In this document: positions 17,432 through 25,540 of the stretch, one piece after another
Layout: every line of letters starts with the position of its first letter
How positions within the stretch are numbered: position 1 is the first letter of the stretch
Source: Chryseobacterium sp. Bi04
GTDB lineage: Bacteria; Bacteroidota; Bacteroidia; Flavobacteriales; Weeksellaceae
Length of the DNA stretch: 38,890 bases
NCBI RefSeq assembly: GCF_918698085.1
Contig: NZ_CAKKLP010000022.1
Coordinates: 1 to 38,890 of the forward strand
Direction: 5' to 3'
The notes under the pieces: model-generated
The model's input: only the letters and a program-made list of their open reading frames with translations
Databases searched by the model: none
What the model was told of the DNA's origin: nothing
Made by a program: the position numbers and the translations under genes

Positions 17432-18343
17432 TTATATATTTTGAATAGAAAGATATTCAATTAAATTATTGAAATCATTTTGGCTGTAACCTAATGATAA
17501 ATAGTAGATATCATCTGCTTTTCTATACCAGGTCAGCTGGCGTTTAGCATACCTGCGGCTGTTTTTTTTAATTTCAGATACCGCAAAATCCAGATCCCAT
17601 TCTCCGTCAAAGTATTTGAATAATTCAGCATAGCCTACCGTATTTAAAGCTGTTAGCCCTTTGAATTTTTCAAGCCCTTTCACCTCTTTCAGTAAGCCTT
17701 TCTCCATCATTATATCTACCCTGCGGTTGATTCTGTCATACAATTCTTCTCTTGGAGCCTCTATTCCAATTCTGATCACCTTAAAATCTCTGGAATCCTG
17801 GGAAGTGGCAATCAGTTCAGAATATTTTTTTTGAGTCTGCCAGATCACATCAATGGCACGAAGAAGTCTCCGGTGGTTGTGAATATCCACTACTTCAAAA
17901 TACTCCGGATCAAGCTCTTTTAAAATCTCCTGAAGCTTTTCTATACCTTCCTGCTCCATTATTCCCTGAAGCTTTTCCTGGTTTTCAAGATTAGCTTCCG
18001 GCAAATCATTTAAGCCTTCAATCACTGCTTTTTCATACATCATACTGCCACCCACAAGAATTACGGTATCGTGATCTTTAAAAAGTTCATTAAGTTTTTG
18101 CAAAGCATCTTCTTCATATTGCCCGATAGAATAATATTCTTCAACGGAAAGATTCCCTATAAAATGATGAGGAGCTTCAGCCAGTTCCTCTTCAGAAGGA
18201 GAAGCTGTCCCAATTTTCATTTCTTTAAAAAACTGTCTGGAATCACAGGAAACAATCTCTGTATTGAAATATTGAGCCAGGTCAATTGCCAATCTTGTTT
18301 TACCAATTCCGGTGGGTCCTACTACAGAAATCAAATTTTTCAT
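17432..18343 (-). CDS. miaA: tRNA dimethylallyltransferase MiaA
   Basis: A 303-residue enzyme that adds a dimethylallyl group to A37 of tRNAs reading codons that start with U. The P-loop GPTGIGKT is at residues 9-16. Downstream family landmarks are VSCDSRQFFKEMKIGTASPS, PHHFIG, VGGSMMYEKAV and the C-terminal GYAELFKYFDGEWDLD and KKNSRRYAKRQLTWYRK segments. Length is normal for the family. The gene is divergent from the YicC-family gene across 94 bp and probably stands alone. The upstream region on minus has no clear promoter box. Confidence 0.95.
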   Translation of the reverse strand: MKNLISVVGPTGIGKTRLAIDLAQYFNTEIVSCDSRQFFKEMKIGTASPSEEELAEAPHHFIGNLSVEEYYSIGQYEEDALQKLNELFKDHDTVILVGGSMMYEKAVIEGLNDLPEANLENQEKLQGIMEQEGIEKLQEILKELDPEYFEVVDIHNHRRLLRAIDVIWQTQKKYSELIATSQDSRDFKVIRIGIEAPREELYDRINRRVDIMMEKGLLKEVKGLEKFKGLTALNTVGYAELFKYFDGEWDLDFAVSEIKKNSRRYAKRQLTWYRKADDIYYLSLGYSQNDFNNLIEYLSIQNI

Positions 18344-18412
18344 CAGTTCACATTCATTATTTTATCGGTCAGATAGAATCTTTACAGATTTCACAGTGCT
18401 AATTTAAATGTT

Positions 18413-18420
18413 TATCTTTG
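18413..18420 (+). promoter_or_regulatory. Promoter -7 box for the YicC-gmk group
   Basis: TATCTTTG matches TAnnTTTG and ends 17 bp before the ATG at 18438. A TTG element upstream is not obvious. Confidence 0.5.
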
Positions 18421-18437
18421 TAGAACAATAAAAAACT

Positions 18438-19295
18438 ATGATTTTATCAATGACTGGCTTCGGTAGAGCCGAAGGTGTTTTTGAAGGAAAAAAAATAACA
18501 ATAGATATTAAATCATTGAACAGCAAGAGCTTTGATTTAAATATCAAGATTCCTTTACGTTATAAAGAAAAAGAATTTGAAATCAGAAAAATTCTTAATG
18601 ATAGAATTATCCGTGGAAAGGTAGACTGCTACGTTAATCTGGAGAACCTGGAAGAGTCTAATGATGTAAAAATCAATAAAAATTTAATTGATTCATACAT
18701 CAATGAACTTAAAACCATTACTTCAGACGGGCCTGATTATGAATATCTTAAAATGGCAGTAAGACTTCCTGATGCCATTACTTCAAGACCTGATGAACTT
18801 ACAGATGGGGAATGGGAAGCTTTGGCAAAAATTGTCAGTGCAGCTATTGACCGTTTTGAAGAGTTCAGAAAAACTGAAGGAAGCATTTTACATGAAGAAT
18901 TAAACAGAAACATCCAGAATATTGATAAATATCTTGGTGAAGTGATTCCTTTTGAAGAAGAAAGAATTATCAGTGTGAAAGAACGTTATCAGAAATCTTT
19001 GAAAGAATTTGAAAATGTAGATGAAACACGTTTCTACCAGGAAATGGCTTACTTCACAGAGAAGCTTGATATTTCAGAGGAAAAGGTAAGACTTACCCAA
19101 CATTTGAAATATTATAAAGAAGTAATGGATAATGAATCTTTCAATGGAAAAAAACTGGGCTTTATTTCTCAGGAAATCGGAAGAGAGATCAATACATTAG
19201 GTTCAAAAGCCAATCATGCCCAAATTCAGAAGCTTGTGGTTATGATGAAAGATGATTTGGAAAAAATTAAAGAACAGACGTTAAACGTATTATAG
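18438..19295 (+). CDS. YicC/YloC-family endoribonuclease
   Basis: A 285-residue protein that matches the YicC/YloC family along its length: the N-terminal MTGFGRAEG and SLNSKSFDLNIKIP segments, and the C-terminal LGFISQEIGREINTLGSKANHA block that is almost invariant in the family. E. coli YicC has been described as an endoribonuclease that acts on small RNAs. The gene lies directly before gmk, an arrangement common across bacteria, and the two are probably co-transcribed. Confidence 0.9.
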   Translation: MILSMTGFGRAEGVFEGKKITIDIKSLNSKSFDLNIKIPLRYKEKEFEIRKILNDRIIRGKVDCYVNLENLEESNDVKINKNLIDSYINELKTITSDGPDYEYLKMAVRLPDAITSRPDELTDGEWEALAKIVSAAIDRFEEFRKTEGSILHEELNRNIQNIDKYLGEVIPFEEERIISVKERYQKSLKEFENVDETRFYQEMAYFTEKLDISEEKVRLTQHLKYYKEVMDNESFNGKKLGFISQEIGREINTLGSKANHAQIQKLVVMMKDDLEKIKEQTLNVL

Positions 19296-19347
19296 ACGAT
19301 AGACCTATAGACATGAGATGAGAGATTTGGTCTCCTGTCTCTCATCT
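19292..19347. repeat. Iterated ATAGAC and 10-bp inverted repeat between YicC gene and gmk
   Basis: ATAGAC occurs at 19292, 19299 and 19307, the first overlapping the YicC-family stop codon. It runs into a perfect inverted repeat AGATGAGAGA (19316-19325) and TCTCTCATCT (19338-19347) with a 12-bp loop. No U-tract follows, so it is not a normal terminator. Confidence 0.55.
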
Positions 19348-19366
19348 AAAAATCTCTAAAATCTAA

Positions 19367-19933
19367 ATGGATAAAGTAATTATATTTTCAGCACCATCCG
19401 GGAGCGGAAAAACTACATTGGTAAAGCATTCTTTGGAAACATTTCCGGAGCTGAAGTTTTCAATCTCCTGTACAACAAGACAACCGAGAGGAAGTGAAGT
19501 TCATGCAGTAGATTATCACTTTTTAACTCCTGATCAGTTCAGGGAGAAAATTGCAGAAGGAGCTTTTGTAGAATATGAGGAAGTATATACTGATAAATAT
19601 TACGGTACTTTAAAATCTGAGGTAGAAAAAATCTGGAATCAGGGAAAAGTTGTTATTTTTGATGTAGATGTAAAAGGAGGGATTTCTTTAAAAAAATATT
19701 TTGGTGAGAAAGCACTGTCTATTTTTATAGAACCCCCTTCCATTGAAGAATTGGAACGAAGATTGATTTCAAGAAATACAGATGATGCTGAAACCATCAA
19801 AACCCGCGTAGCAAAGGCAGAAGAAGAAATGTCCTATGCAAAGGATTTTGACAAGATCGTCATCAACAGTGATCTTGACCAAGCTAAAATAGAAATAGAA
19901 AGTTTAATAAAAAGTTTTATAGAAAGAAACTAG
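19367..19933 (+). CDS. gmk: Guanylate kinase
   Basis: A 188-residue enzyme that phosphorylates GMP to GDP with ATP. The P-loop SAPSGSGKTT is at about 8-17. The GMP-binding region is clear: SCTTRQPRGSEVHAVDYHFL, then EYEEVYTDKYYGT. The segment VIFDVDVKGG (about 95-104) and the lid segment RRLISRNTDD follow. Length is typical (about 185-207). It follows the YicC-family gene by 71 bp and precedes nadA by 96 bp on the same strand. Confidence 0.96.
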   Translation: MDKVIIFSAPSGSGKTTLVKHSLETFPELKFSISCTTRQPRGSEVHAVDYHFLTPDQFREKIAEGAFVEYEEVYTDKYYGTLKSEVEKIWNQGKVVIFDVDVKGGISLKKYFGEKALSIFIEPPSIEELERRLISRNTDDAETIKTRVAKAEEEMSYAKDFDKIVINSDLDQAKIEIESLIKSFIERN

Positions 19934-20029
19934 AATGTAGACATAGAAGTCAGTTAAAAATATGTGGATCACTTTTTACAGACTACAATCTACCTATACC
20001 TTCTATAAAGAAAAAAAATTGAGGTTGAT

Positions 20030-21049
20030 ATGAGTACCGAAACATTAGAAAAAGCTAAATCTGCAATTCCTGTAAAGGGATTTCTGGATATAAAGGATAT
20101 AGCAATTCCTCAGGGTGAAGAATTGGTAAAAGCCATTCTTAAACTTAAAGAAGAGAAGAATGCTGTCATTCTTGCCCACTATTACCAACCGGGAGAAATT
20201 CAGGATATTGCTGATTTCCTTGGAGATTCTTTACAGCTGGCAAGGCAGGCTAAAGATACAAATGCTGATATGATTGTATTCTGTGGAGTGCATTTCATGG
20301 CAGAAGCTGCAAAAATTCTGAACCCCACTAAAAAAGTAGTTCTTCCAGACACTATGGCAGGATGCTCTTTGGCAGACGGATGTTCCGGAGAAGGATTGAG
20401 AAAAATGCGCGAGCATCATCCCAATGCCTTAATTGCTACTTACATCAACTGTAACGCAGAAACAAAAGCGGAAAGTGATATCATTGTAACAAGTTCAAAT
20501 GCGGAAACCGTAATTGAAGCATTACCGACCGACCGGCCGATCATTTTTGCCCCGGATAAAAACTTAGGAAGATACTTATCTAAGAAAACCGGTCGTGATA
20601 TGATCCTTTGGGATGGAAGCTGTATAGTACATGAAGCATTTTCTATGGAGAGAATTGCCAAGCAATTAGCGGATAATCCTGATGCAAAACTGATAGCACA
20701 CCCGGAAAGTGAAGAAGCCGTACTAAAACTGGCTCACTTTATTGGTTCCACATCCGCTCTATTGAATTATGTAGAAAAAGATGACTGTCAGAAATTCATC
20801 ATTGCCACAGAAGAAGGAATCCTTCATGAAATGAGAAAACGTGCTCCTCATAAAGAATTGATCCCGGCATTAGTTTTCGATGAAAGCTGTAACTGTTCGG
20901 AATGTTTCTATATGAAACGCAATACAATGGAGAAACTGTATTTGTGTATGAAATATGAACTTCCGGAAATTCTTATCGACGAAGAATTAAGGTTAAGAGC
21001 ATTAAAACCCATTGAGGCGATGCTTGATCTTTCAAAAAGCATAAAATAA
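20030..21049 (+). CDS. nadA: Quinolinate synthase A
   Basis: A 339-residue iron-sulfur enzyme that condenses iminoaspartate with dihydroxyacetone phosphate to form quinolinate in NAD synthesis. Family segments are AVILAHYYQPGEIQDIADFLGDS, VFCGVHFMAE, LPDTMAGCSLADGC and ATYINCNAETKA. Conserved cysteines that can ligate the [4Fe-4S] cluster are in VFCGVHF, the central NC segment and the C-terminal ESCNCSECFYM. nadB and nadC are not in the window. A strong terminator follows at once. Confidence 0.95.
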   Translation: MSTETLEKAKSAIPVKGFLDIKDIAIPQGEELVKAILKLKEEKNAVILAHYYQPGEIQDIADFLGDSLQLARQAKDTNADMIVFCGVHFMAEAAKILNPTKKVVLPDTMAGCSLADGCSGEGLRKMREHHPNALIATYINCNAETKAESDIIVTSSNAETVIEALPTDRPIIFAPDKNLGRYLSKKTGRDMILWDGSCIVHEAFSMERIAKQLADNPDAKLIAHPESEEAVLKLAHFIGSTSALLNYVEKDDCQKFIIATEEGILHEMRKRAPHKELIPALVFDESCNCSECFYMKRNTMEKLYLCMKYELPEILIDEELRLRALKPIEAMLDLSKSIK

Positions 21050-21051
21050 GC

Positions 21052-21080
21052 AAAAAGCACTGTTGTCACAGTGCTTTTTT
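21052..21080. terminator. Bidirectional terminator between nadA and the peptide genes
   Basis: The perfect 7-bp stem GCACTGT/ACAGTGC (21057-21063 with 21068-21074) with loop TGTC is flanked by A5 on the left and T7 on the right. It can stop nadA on plus and the peptide genes on minus. Confidence 0.88.
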
Positions 21081-21125
21081 TATATTCGTCGTCTATCCGG
21101 AGATAGTAATTAAATCAGTTTTCAG

Positions 21126-21323
21126 TTACCAATCTCCAAAACAATAAATACTTACTCTTACACAATTCCTTTCTTTGCAGTATTCGGGTAAGGCAAAATA
21201 ATTATCGCAAGTTTGGTTGTATTCAGGACCAGGGCCATACTTATTTTGAGTAGGACATCCTGCACAAATAGATGAATCGGCACCTTTAATATTCTTCAGT
21301 TTATTTCTTGATAACTTTTTCAT
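21126..21323 (-). CDS. Cys-rich GG-leader peptide (bacteriocin-like) 1
   Basis: A 65-residue peptide precursor. The N-terminal MKKLSRNKLKNIKGA is a short Lys-rich leader of the kind seen on Bacteroidota 'bacteriocin-like' peptides, here with GA where the paralogues have GG. The rest holds six Cys (20, 23, 39, 49, 54, 61) and shares the scaffold C..C, YGP, C, Y, LPE, CK.R, CF with the peptide at 21589, so the two are paralogues. No modification enzyme is adjacent. Such a Cys-rich product is likely secreted and either disulfide-bonded or modified; activity is unknown. Confidence 0.72.
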   Translation of the reverse strand: MKKLSRNKLKNIKGADSSICAGCPTQNKYGPGPEYNQTCDNYFALPEYCKERNCVRVSIYCFGDW

Positions 21324-21365
21324 ATGATATTCATTTTAATAGGTTAAGCTTACAATATTTTTTGT

Positions 21366-21536
21366 TTATAGCATAGGTGCATAACATTTTCCTCCAGGTT
21401 TTAGCCAGCATCCCCATCTACCGCCTCCCATAAAACATACAAACTGTTCACCACCACATGCTTCAATCTGGATTTGTGTTGCACCACCATTAATCATTTT
21501 TTTCTCGTCTCTTGATAATTTTTTAATTGTTTTCAT
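21366..21536 (-). CDS. Cys-rich GG-leader peptide (bacteriocin-like) 2
   Basis: A 56-residue precursor. I place the start at the ATG at 21536 because the protein then begins MKTIKKLSRDEKKMINGG, matching the leaders on both sides; an upstream ATG at 21575 would add 13 residues ahead of that leader. After GG at residues 17-18 comes a 38-residue core with four Cys (27, 34, 43, 51) and many Gly and Trp residues (FMGGGRWGCWLKPGG). The core differs from those of peptides 1 and 3. It lies 42-52 bp from each neighbour, so the three are probably one transcript. Confidence 0.7.
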   Translation of the reverse strand: MKTIKKLSRDEKKMINGGATQIQIEACGGEQFVCFMGGGRWGCWLKPGGKCYAPML

Positions 21537-21588
21537 AATGTTATTATTTAATGATTTGTAAAAAAAGATAGGCATTTCTTATATTAAA

Positions 21589-21780
21589 TTAATGAGGATC
21601 AAAGCACTCATAGCTTACCAACACTCTACCTTTGCAGCACTCCGGTAACCCGTGATAGTCGCCACAGGATTTTGGCTGGTCAGGTCCATACGGTCCATCA
21701 GGACAGTATTCATTACAAACACCAATACCGCCATTCACAGACTTTAGATTTTGCCTGTGGATTTTTTTTAAATTTCTCAT
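21589..21780 (-). CDS. Cys-rich GG-leader peptide (bacteriocin-like) 3
   Basis: A 63-residue precursor, first of the three in transcription order. Leader MRNLKKIHRQNLKSVNGG ends with the double glycine at 17-18, the cleavage site used by C39 peptidase exporters. The 45-residue core has six Cys (22, 26, 39, 48, 49, 59) and shares the CPDGPYGP...C..Y..LPE layout with peptide 1. A near-match promoter box TACTTTTA (minus, 21814-21807) lies about 27 bp upstream. Cleavage by the exporter at 36472 is possible but is my inference. Confidence 0.75.
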   Translation of the reverse strand: MRNLKKIHRQNLKSVNGGIGVCNEYCPDGPYGPDQPKSCGDYHGLPECCKGRVLVSYECFDPH

Positions 21781-21892
21781 GCTTATTTTTATTATGGTTA
21801 ATACACTAAAAGTAAGATTTTTAATTAGTTAAATCTAATATTTTAACAAATATTTCTCCAAAAAAGGAATTAAAATAAACTATCTGAAATAA

Positions 21893-21922
21893 TTTGCCAT
21901 TTCAAATTAATTTGTACATTTG
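21893..21922 (+). promoter_or_regulatory. Threonine operon promoter
   Basis: TTTG (21893-21896), 18 bp, then TACATTTG (21915-21922) is a full match to the Bacteroidota promoter pattern. The leader-peptide ATG is only 9 bp past the box, so the mRNA would begin at or a few bases before the ATG. Confidence 0.8.
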
Positions 21923-21930
21923 TCTTGTCA

Positions 21931-22032
21931 ATGAATTTATTAAGAAACATATCTGATATTTCTGCTCTGAAATTACCTATTTCAGGCATATCTTCTGTTT
22001 CTACATTTACAACTACAACAACTACCCCATAA
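21931..22032 (+). CDS. Threonine operon leader peptide
   Basis: A 33-codon open frame, too short for routine gene finding. It reads MNLLRNISDISALKLP, then ISGISSVSTFTTTTTTP and stop. Seven of the last nine residues are Thr (residue 25 and 27-32), and there are four Ile. It lies between a strong promoter and thrA, 92 bp before the thrA ATG. This is the design of a ribosome-stalling attenuator such as E. coli thrL, which senses charged tRNA-Thr and tRNA-Ile. Low threonine would stall the ribosome in the Thr run and allow transcription into thrABC. The peptide itself probably has no other role. I have no experimental proof for this copy. Confidence 0.85.
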   Translation: MNLLRNISDISALKLPISGISSVSTFTTTTTTP

Positions 22033-22100
22033 CGGGGTAAATTTTCACATATTATTTCCGGTACCTGTACTCTTTTTTCTAAAGAGTAAACATTTTGTTT
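22023..22100 (+). promoter_or_regulatory. Attenuator RNA structure of the threonine operon
   Basis: Two hairpins follow the Thr codons. The first, TACCCC/GGGGTA (22023-22028 with 22034-22039), spans the leader stop codon, so a ribosome at the stop would mask it. The second, TACTCTTT/AAAGAGTA (22068-22075 with 22081-22088), is followed by a U-rich tail (CATTTTGTTTT) and is the more likely terminator. GGGTA at 22035-22039 could also pair with TACCT at 22062-22066, a possible alternative fold. The exact switch is not resolved. Confidence 0.6.
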
Positions 22101-22124
22101 TATCCAACCTTAAATAAATAATTG

Positions 22125-24575
22125 ATGAAAATTTTAAAATTTGGCGGAACATCAGTCGCCACCTCCCAAAATATTTTGCTGGTAGAAAATATTATAAAAA
22201 GAGAATCATTGCAAAGCAGAGCAGTCGTTGTAGTATCCGCACTTCATGGTGTAACGGATCAGCTGATTAAAGCAGCTGAATATGCCTCTCAAAAAAATGA
22301 AAATTACTTGCAGCTTATCACGAATCTTGAAGAGAAACATTTAATCTTGGTCAAAGAGCTTATCCCTGTTTTAGAACAAAGTTCATGGCTGAGTTTTGTT
22401 AAAAAACATTTTAATGATCTGGAGGATCTTTATAATGGCATTTTTGTATTAGGTGAATTTACCCCCAGAATAAAAGATAAAATAGCTTCATACGGTGAGT
22501 TTTTATCTTCAAATATTATTGCAGCAAGACTTCAGTCTGAAGGTTTAGACTGCCTGTGGATGAATGCTGGAGAACTGATCAGAACTGACAGCAGTTTTAC
22601 CAATGCTAAAGTACATTTTGATCATACAGGAGACAATCTGAAAAAATATCTCAGCGAACATCAGAATCAAATCATTATCTGCCCCGGTTTTATTGCCCGT
22701 GATGAAAAAAACAATACAACAACGTTAGGGCGGGGAGGTTCCGATTACACTGCTTCTATCATTGCTGCGGCCATTCAGGCTGAAGAACTTCAGATATGGA
22801 CAGACGTAAACGGAATGATGACTGCCGATCCCCGTCTGGCATCCAATGCAAAACCTATTGCAGAAATCTCTTATCATGAAGCAATGGAACTCTCTCATTT
22901 CGGAGCTAAAGTGCTATATCCACCTTCCATCCAACCTGTGATGATCAAAAATATTGATCTTAAAATCAAAAATACTTTTGATCCTGATGCCCGGGGAACA
23001 TTGGTTTCCCATCATCTAACAGCTTCAGAGAATGATAAAAAACAAATTGCAGTAGGAATATCAAACATGAGTAGTATTGCTCTTCTTACTTTAGAAGGAA
23101 GCGGAATGGTAGGTATCCCGGGGATTTCTGCAAAGCTATTCCAATGCCTGAGCCATGAAAAGATTAATATCATTCTTATTACCCAGGGTTCTTCGGAACA
23201 TTCTATCACTATAGCCATTAATGAAAAGGACATCTTTTATGCAGAAGTTGCCATCAACGCTTCTTTTGCAGATGATATTAATCTAAAAAGAATTGCTCCG
23301 GTAAAAATAGAACCCGGGCTTTCTATTATTGCCCTGATAGGAGAAAATATGAAAAGCAGAAGTGGTGTGAGTGCTAAAATGTTCGGGTGCCTTGGAAATA
23401 ATGGCATCAATATAAGAGCTATTGCACAGGGTTCCTCGGAAAGAAATATCAGCATAGTCATTTCAGAAAATGACACCAAAAAAACAGTCAATATCCTTCA
23501 TGAAGAATTTTTTGAATCTGAAATAAAACAAATACACCTTTATATCTGTGGAACAGGTAATGTAGGTTCCAAACTGATACAGCAGATTTATAATCAGAAT
23601 CCTTATCTGAGAGAAAATTTCCTGATCAATTTAAGAATTGCCGGGTTGTCCAATAGCCGTCACATGATATTTTCAGATCAGGGAATAAGCCGGGAGGAAT
23701 ATTCGGGCTGGAAAGAGCAGGGTGAAAAAGCTTCTGCCCAAAGATTTGCAGAGGAAATTATATCCCGTAATCTTCGGAATTCTGTTTTCGTAGATGTTAC
23801 AGCAAGCTCTAAAATCCCGGAAGTCTATGAAAGCCTGTTAAAAAGGAGTATTAATATTGTTGCCTGTAATAAAATAGCAGCCTCATCAGATTTTGAAACC
23901 TATAAAACATTAAAAAATACAGCGAGAAACCACAGTTGCAGTTTCTATTTTGAAACGAATGTAGGGGCTGGGCTTCCGGTTATAGGCACTATCAGTGATT
24001 TGATCAAGAGTGGTGATAGAATTACATCAATTCAGGCCGTACTCAGCGGAACATTAAATTTTGTCTTTAATAATTATGATGGAAGCAGAACTTTCTCCGA
24101 AGTGGTTGCACAGGCTCAGAAAGAAGGATACACAGAACCTGATCCCAGACTTGATCTTTCAGGAACTGATGTAGCCCGCAAGATTTTAATCCTCGCCAGA
24201 GAAGCCGGATATCCGCTTCAATTTGAAGAAATAGAAAATACCAGTTTCCTTCCTGAAGAATGTATGCAGGGAAGTGTAGAAGATTTTTATGAAAAGCTTA
24301 CAAAATATGAAGACCATTTTAAAAATCTGCTTAATGAATCCCGAAAAGCCGGCAAAATTTTAAAATATACTGCCGAGTTTAAAAACGGAAAAGCCAACGT
24401 AGGGTTACAGCATGTAGCTCCGGAAAGTGACTTGTTTCATCTTTATGGCAAAGATAATATAGTCATTTTTCAAACGTTACGATATTCCGAACAACCATTG
24501 GTGGTAAAAGGAGCCGGGGCTGGGGCTGAGGTAACGGCAAGCGGTGTTTTTGCAGATATTATGCGCTCAATTTAA
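22125..24575 (+). CDS. thrA: Bifunctional aspartokinase I/homoserine dehydrogenase I
   Basis: An 816-residue fused enzyme catalysing the first and third steps of threonine synthesis. I use the ATG at 22125; the TTG three bases earlier is not needed. The aspartokinase domain begins with MKILKFGGTSV and continues with GRGGSDYTA and LSHFGAKVLYPPS (to about 300). Two ACT regulatory domains follow (GMVGIPGISAKLFQCL and SRSGVSAKMFGCLG, about 325-460). The homoserine dehydrogenase part starts at about 470 with the NAD-binding ICGTGNVGS and includes GAGLPVIGTISDL and the GTLNFVFN and DPRLDLSGTDVARK segments. ACT domains imply allosteric control by threonine, on top of attenuation. It opens the thrABC operon. 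Confidence 0.96.
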   Translation: MKILKFGGTSVATSQNILLVENIIKRESLQSRAVVVVSALHGVTDQLIKAAEYASQKNENYLQLITNLEEKHLILVKELIPVLEQSSWLSFVKKHFNDLEDLYNGIFVLGEFTPRIKDKIASYGEFLSSNIIAARLQSEGLDCLWMNAGELIRTDSSFTNAKVHFDHTGDNLKKYLSEHQNQIIICPGFIARDEKNNTTTLGRGGSDYTASIIAAAIQAEELQIWTDVNGMMTADPRLASNAKPIAEISYHEAMELSHFGAKVLYPPSIQPVMIKNIDLKIKNTFDPDARGTLVSHHLTASENDKKQIAVGISNMSSIALLTLEGSGMVGIPGISAKLFQCLSHEKINIILITQGSSEHSITIAINEKDIFYAEVAINASFADDINLKRIAPVKIEPGLSIIALIGENMKSRSGVSAKMFGCLGNNGINIRAIAQGSSERNISIVISENDTKKTVNILHEEFFESEIKQIHLYICGTGNVGSKLIQQIYNQNPYLRENFLINLRIAGLSNSRHMIFSDQGISREEYSGWKEQGEKASAQRFAEEIISRNLRNSVFVDVTASSKIPEVYESLLKRSINIVACNKIAASSDFETYKTLKNTARNHSCSFYFETNVGAGLPVIGTISDLIKSGDRITSIQAVLSGTLNFVFNNYDGSRTFSEVVAQAQKEGYTEPDPRLDLSGTDVARKILILAREAGYPLQFEEIENTSFLPEECMQGSVEDFYEKLTKYEDHFKNLLNESRKAGKILKYTAEFKNGKANVGLQHVAPESDLFHLYGKDNIVIFQTLRYSEQPLVVKGAGAGAEVTASGVFADIMRSI

Positions 24576-24589
24576 AAAAAACAGAAATT

Positions 24590-25516
24590 ATGAAAAGAAT
24601 ACGATTAAAAATACCTGCTACAGTGGCCAATCTGGTTTGTGGGTTTGATATTTTAGGAATGGCTATACATGATCCTTATGACGAAATGGAGCTGAGAATA
24701 CTGGATGCTCCCGAAATTATTATAAAACATGAAGATCTCTTCGGACTTCCTGAAGAATCTTCAAAAAATGTGGCAGGCATTGTATTGCTGAAGATTCAGG
24801 AACACTTTAACCTTTCTCATGGTTTTGAGGTGATCATCCGTAAACATATAAAACCGGGAAGCGGGCTCGGCTCCAGTGCGGCAAGTGCCGCCGGAGCCGC
24901 CTTTGGTGCCAATGTGTTATTAGGAAATATTTTATCTGCGGATGAGATGATTCATTTTGCCATGTTTGGAGAAGAGCTTGCTTCGGGAGTACGTCACGCA
25001 GACAATATTGCCCCTTGCATTTACGGTGGGATCACATTGGTAAAATCCACCCATCCTCTAGACATCATTCCATTGAATGCTCCTGAGCTTTTTGTAGCAG
25101 CAGTACATCCTCAGGTTGAAGTAAAAACTTCAGATTCACGGCAAATTTTAAAGAAAACTATCTCGTTAAAAAACGCAGTTGAACAATGGGGAAACATCGC
25201 CGGGTTAGTAGCAGGGATTCAGAATAACGATTTCTCTCTCATTGGCAGAAGCCTTAATGATGTTATTATAGAGCCTGTCAGAAGTATTTTAATTCCAAAA
25301 TTTGATGAAATTAAAATGAAAAGTATAGAAATCGGTGCCTTAGGAGGTGGAATTTCAGGATCAGGACCTTCTATTTTTATGCTGGCCGAGAAAAAAGAAA
25401 CAGCAGAGGAAATTGCCCTGATGATGAAGTCTGTTTACGATGAAGCAGGGATTGAAAGTTTGGTATATGTATCCAAAATAAACCCTTCAGGGATTGAAAT
25501 CATTGAAAAAGTATAA
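24590..25516 (+). CDS. thrB: Homoserine kinase
   Basis: A 308-residue GHMP-family kinase converting homoserine to O-phosphohomoserine. The ATP-binding GHMP motif PGSGLGSSAAS is at 89-99. The N-terminal KIPATVANLVCGFDILGMA and the C-terminal GALGGGISGSGPSIF (glycine-rich motif 3) complete the family pattern. It is 14 bp after thrA and 24 bp before thrC, so the three are co-transcribed. Confidence 0.96.
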   Translation: MKRIRLKIPATVANLVCGFDILGMAIHDPYDEMELRILDAPEIIIKHEDLFGLPEESSKNVAGIVLLKIQEHFNLSHGFEVIIRKHIKPGSGLGSSAASAAGAAFGANVLLGNILSADEMIHFAMFGEELASGVRHADNIAPCIYGGITLVKSTHPLDIIPLNAPELFVAAVHPQVEVKTSDSRQILKKTISLKNAVEQWGNIAGLVAGIQNNDFSLIGRSLNDVIIEPVRSILIPKFDEIKMKSIEIGALGGGISGSGPSIFMLAEKKETAEEIALMMKSVYDEAGIESLVYVSKINPSGIEIIEKV

Positions 25517-25540
25517 TTAAGAATATAGAAGATAATACAG

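Noticed and set aside
21537..21575. Longer start for bacteriocin-like peptide 2
   Set aside because: The extra 13 residues precede a leader that already matches its neighbours from the ATG at 21536.
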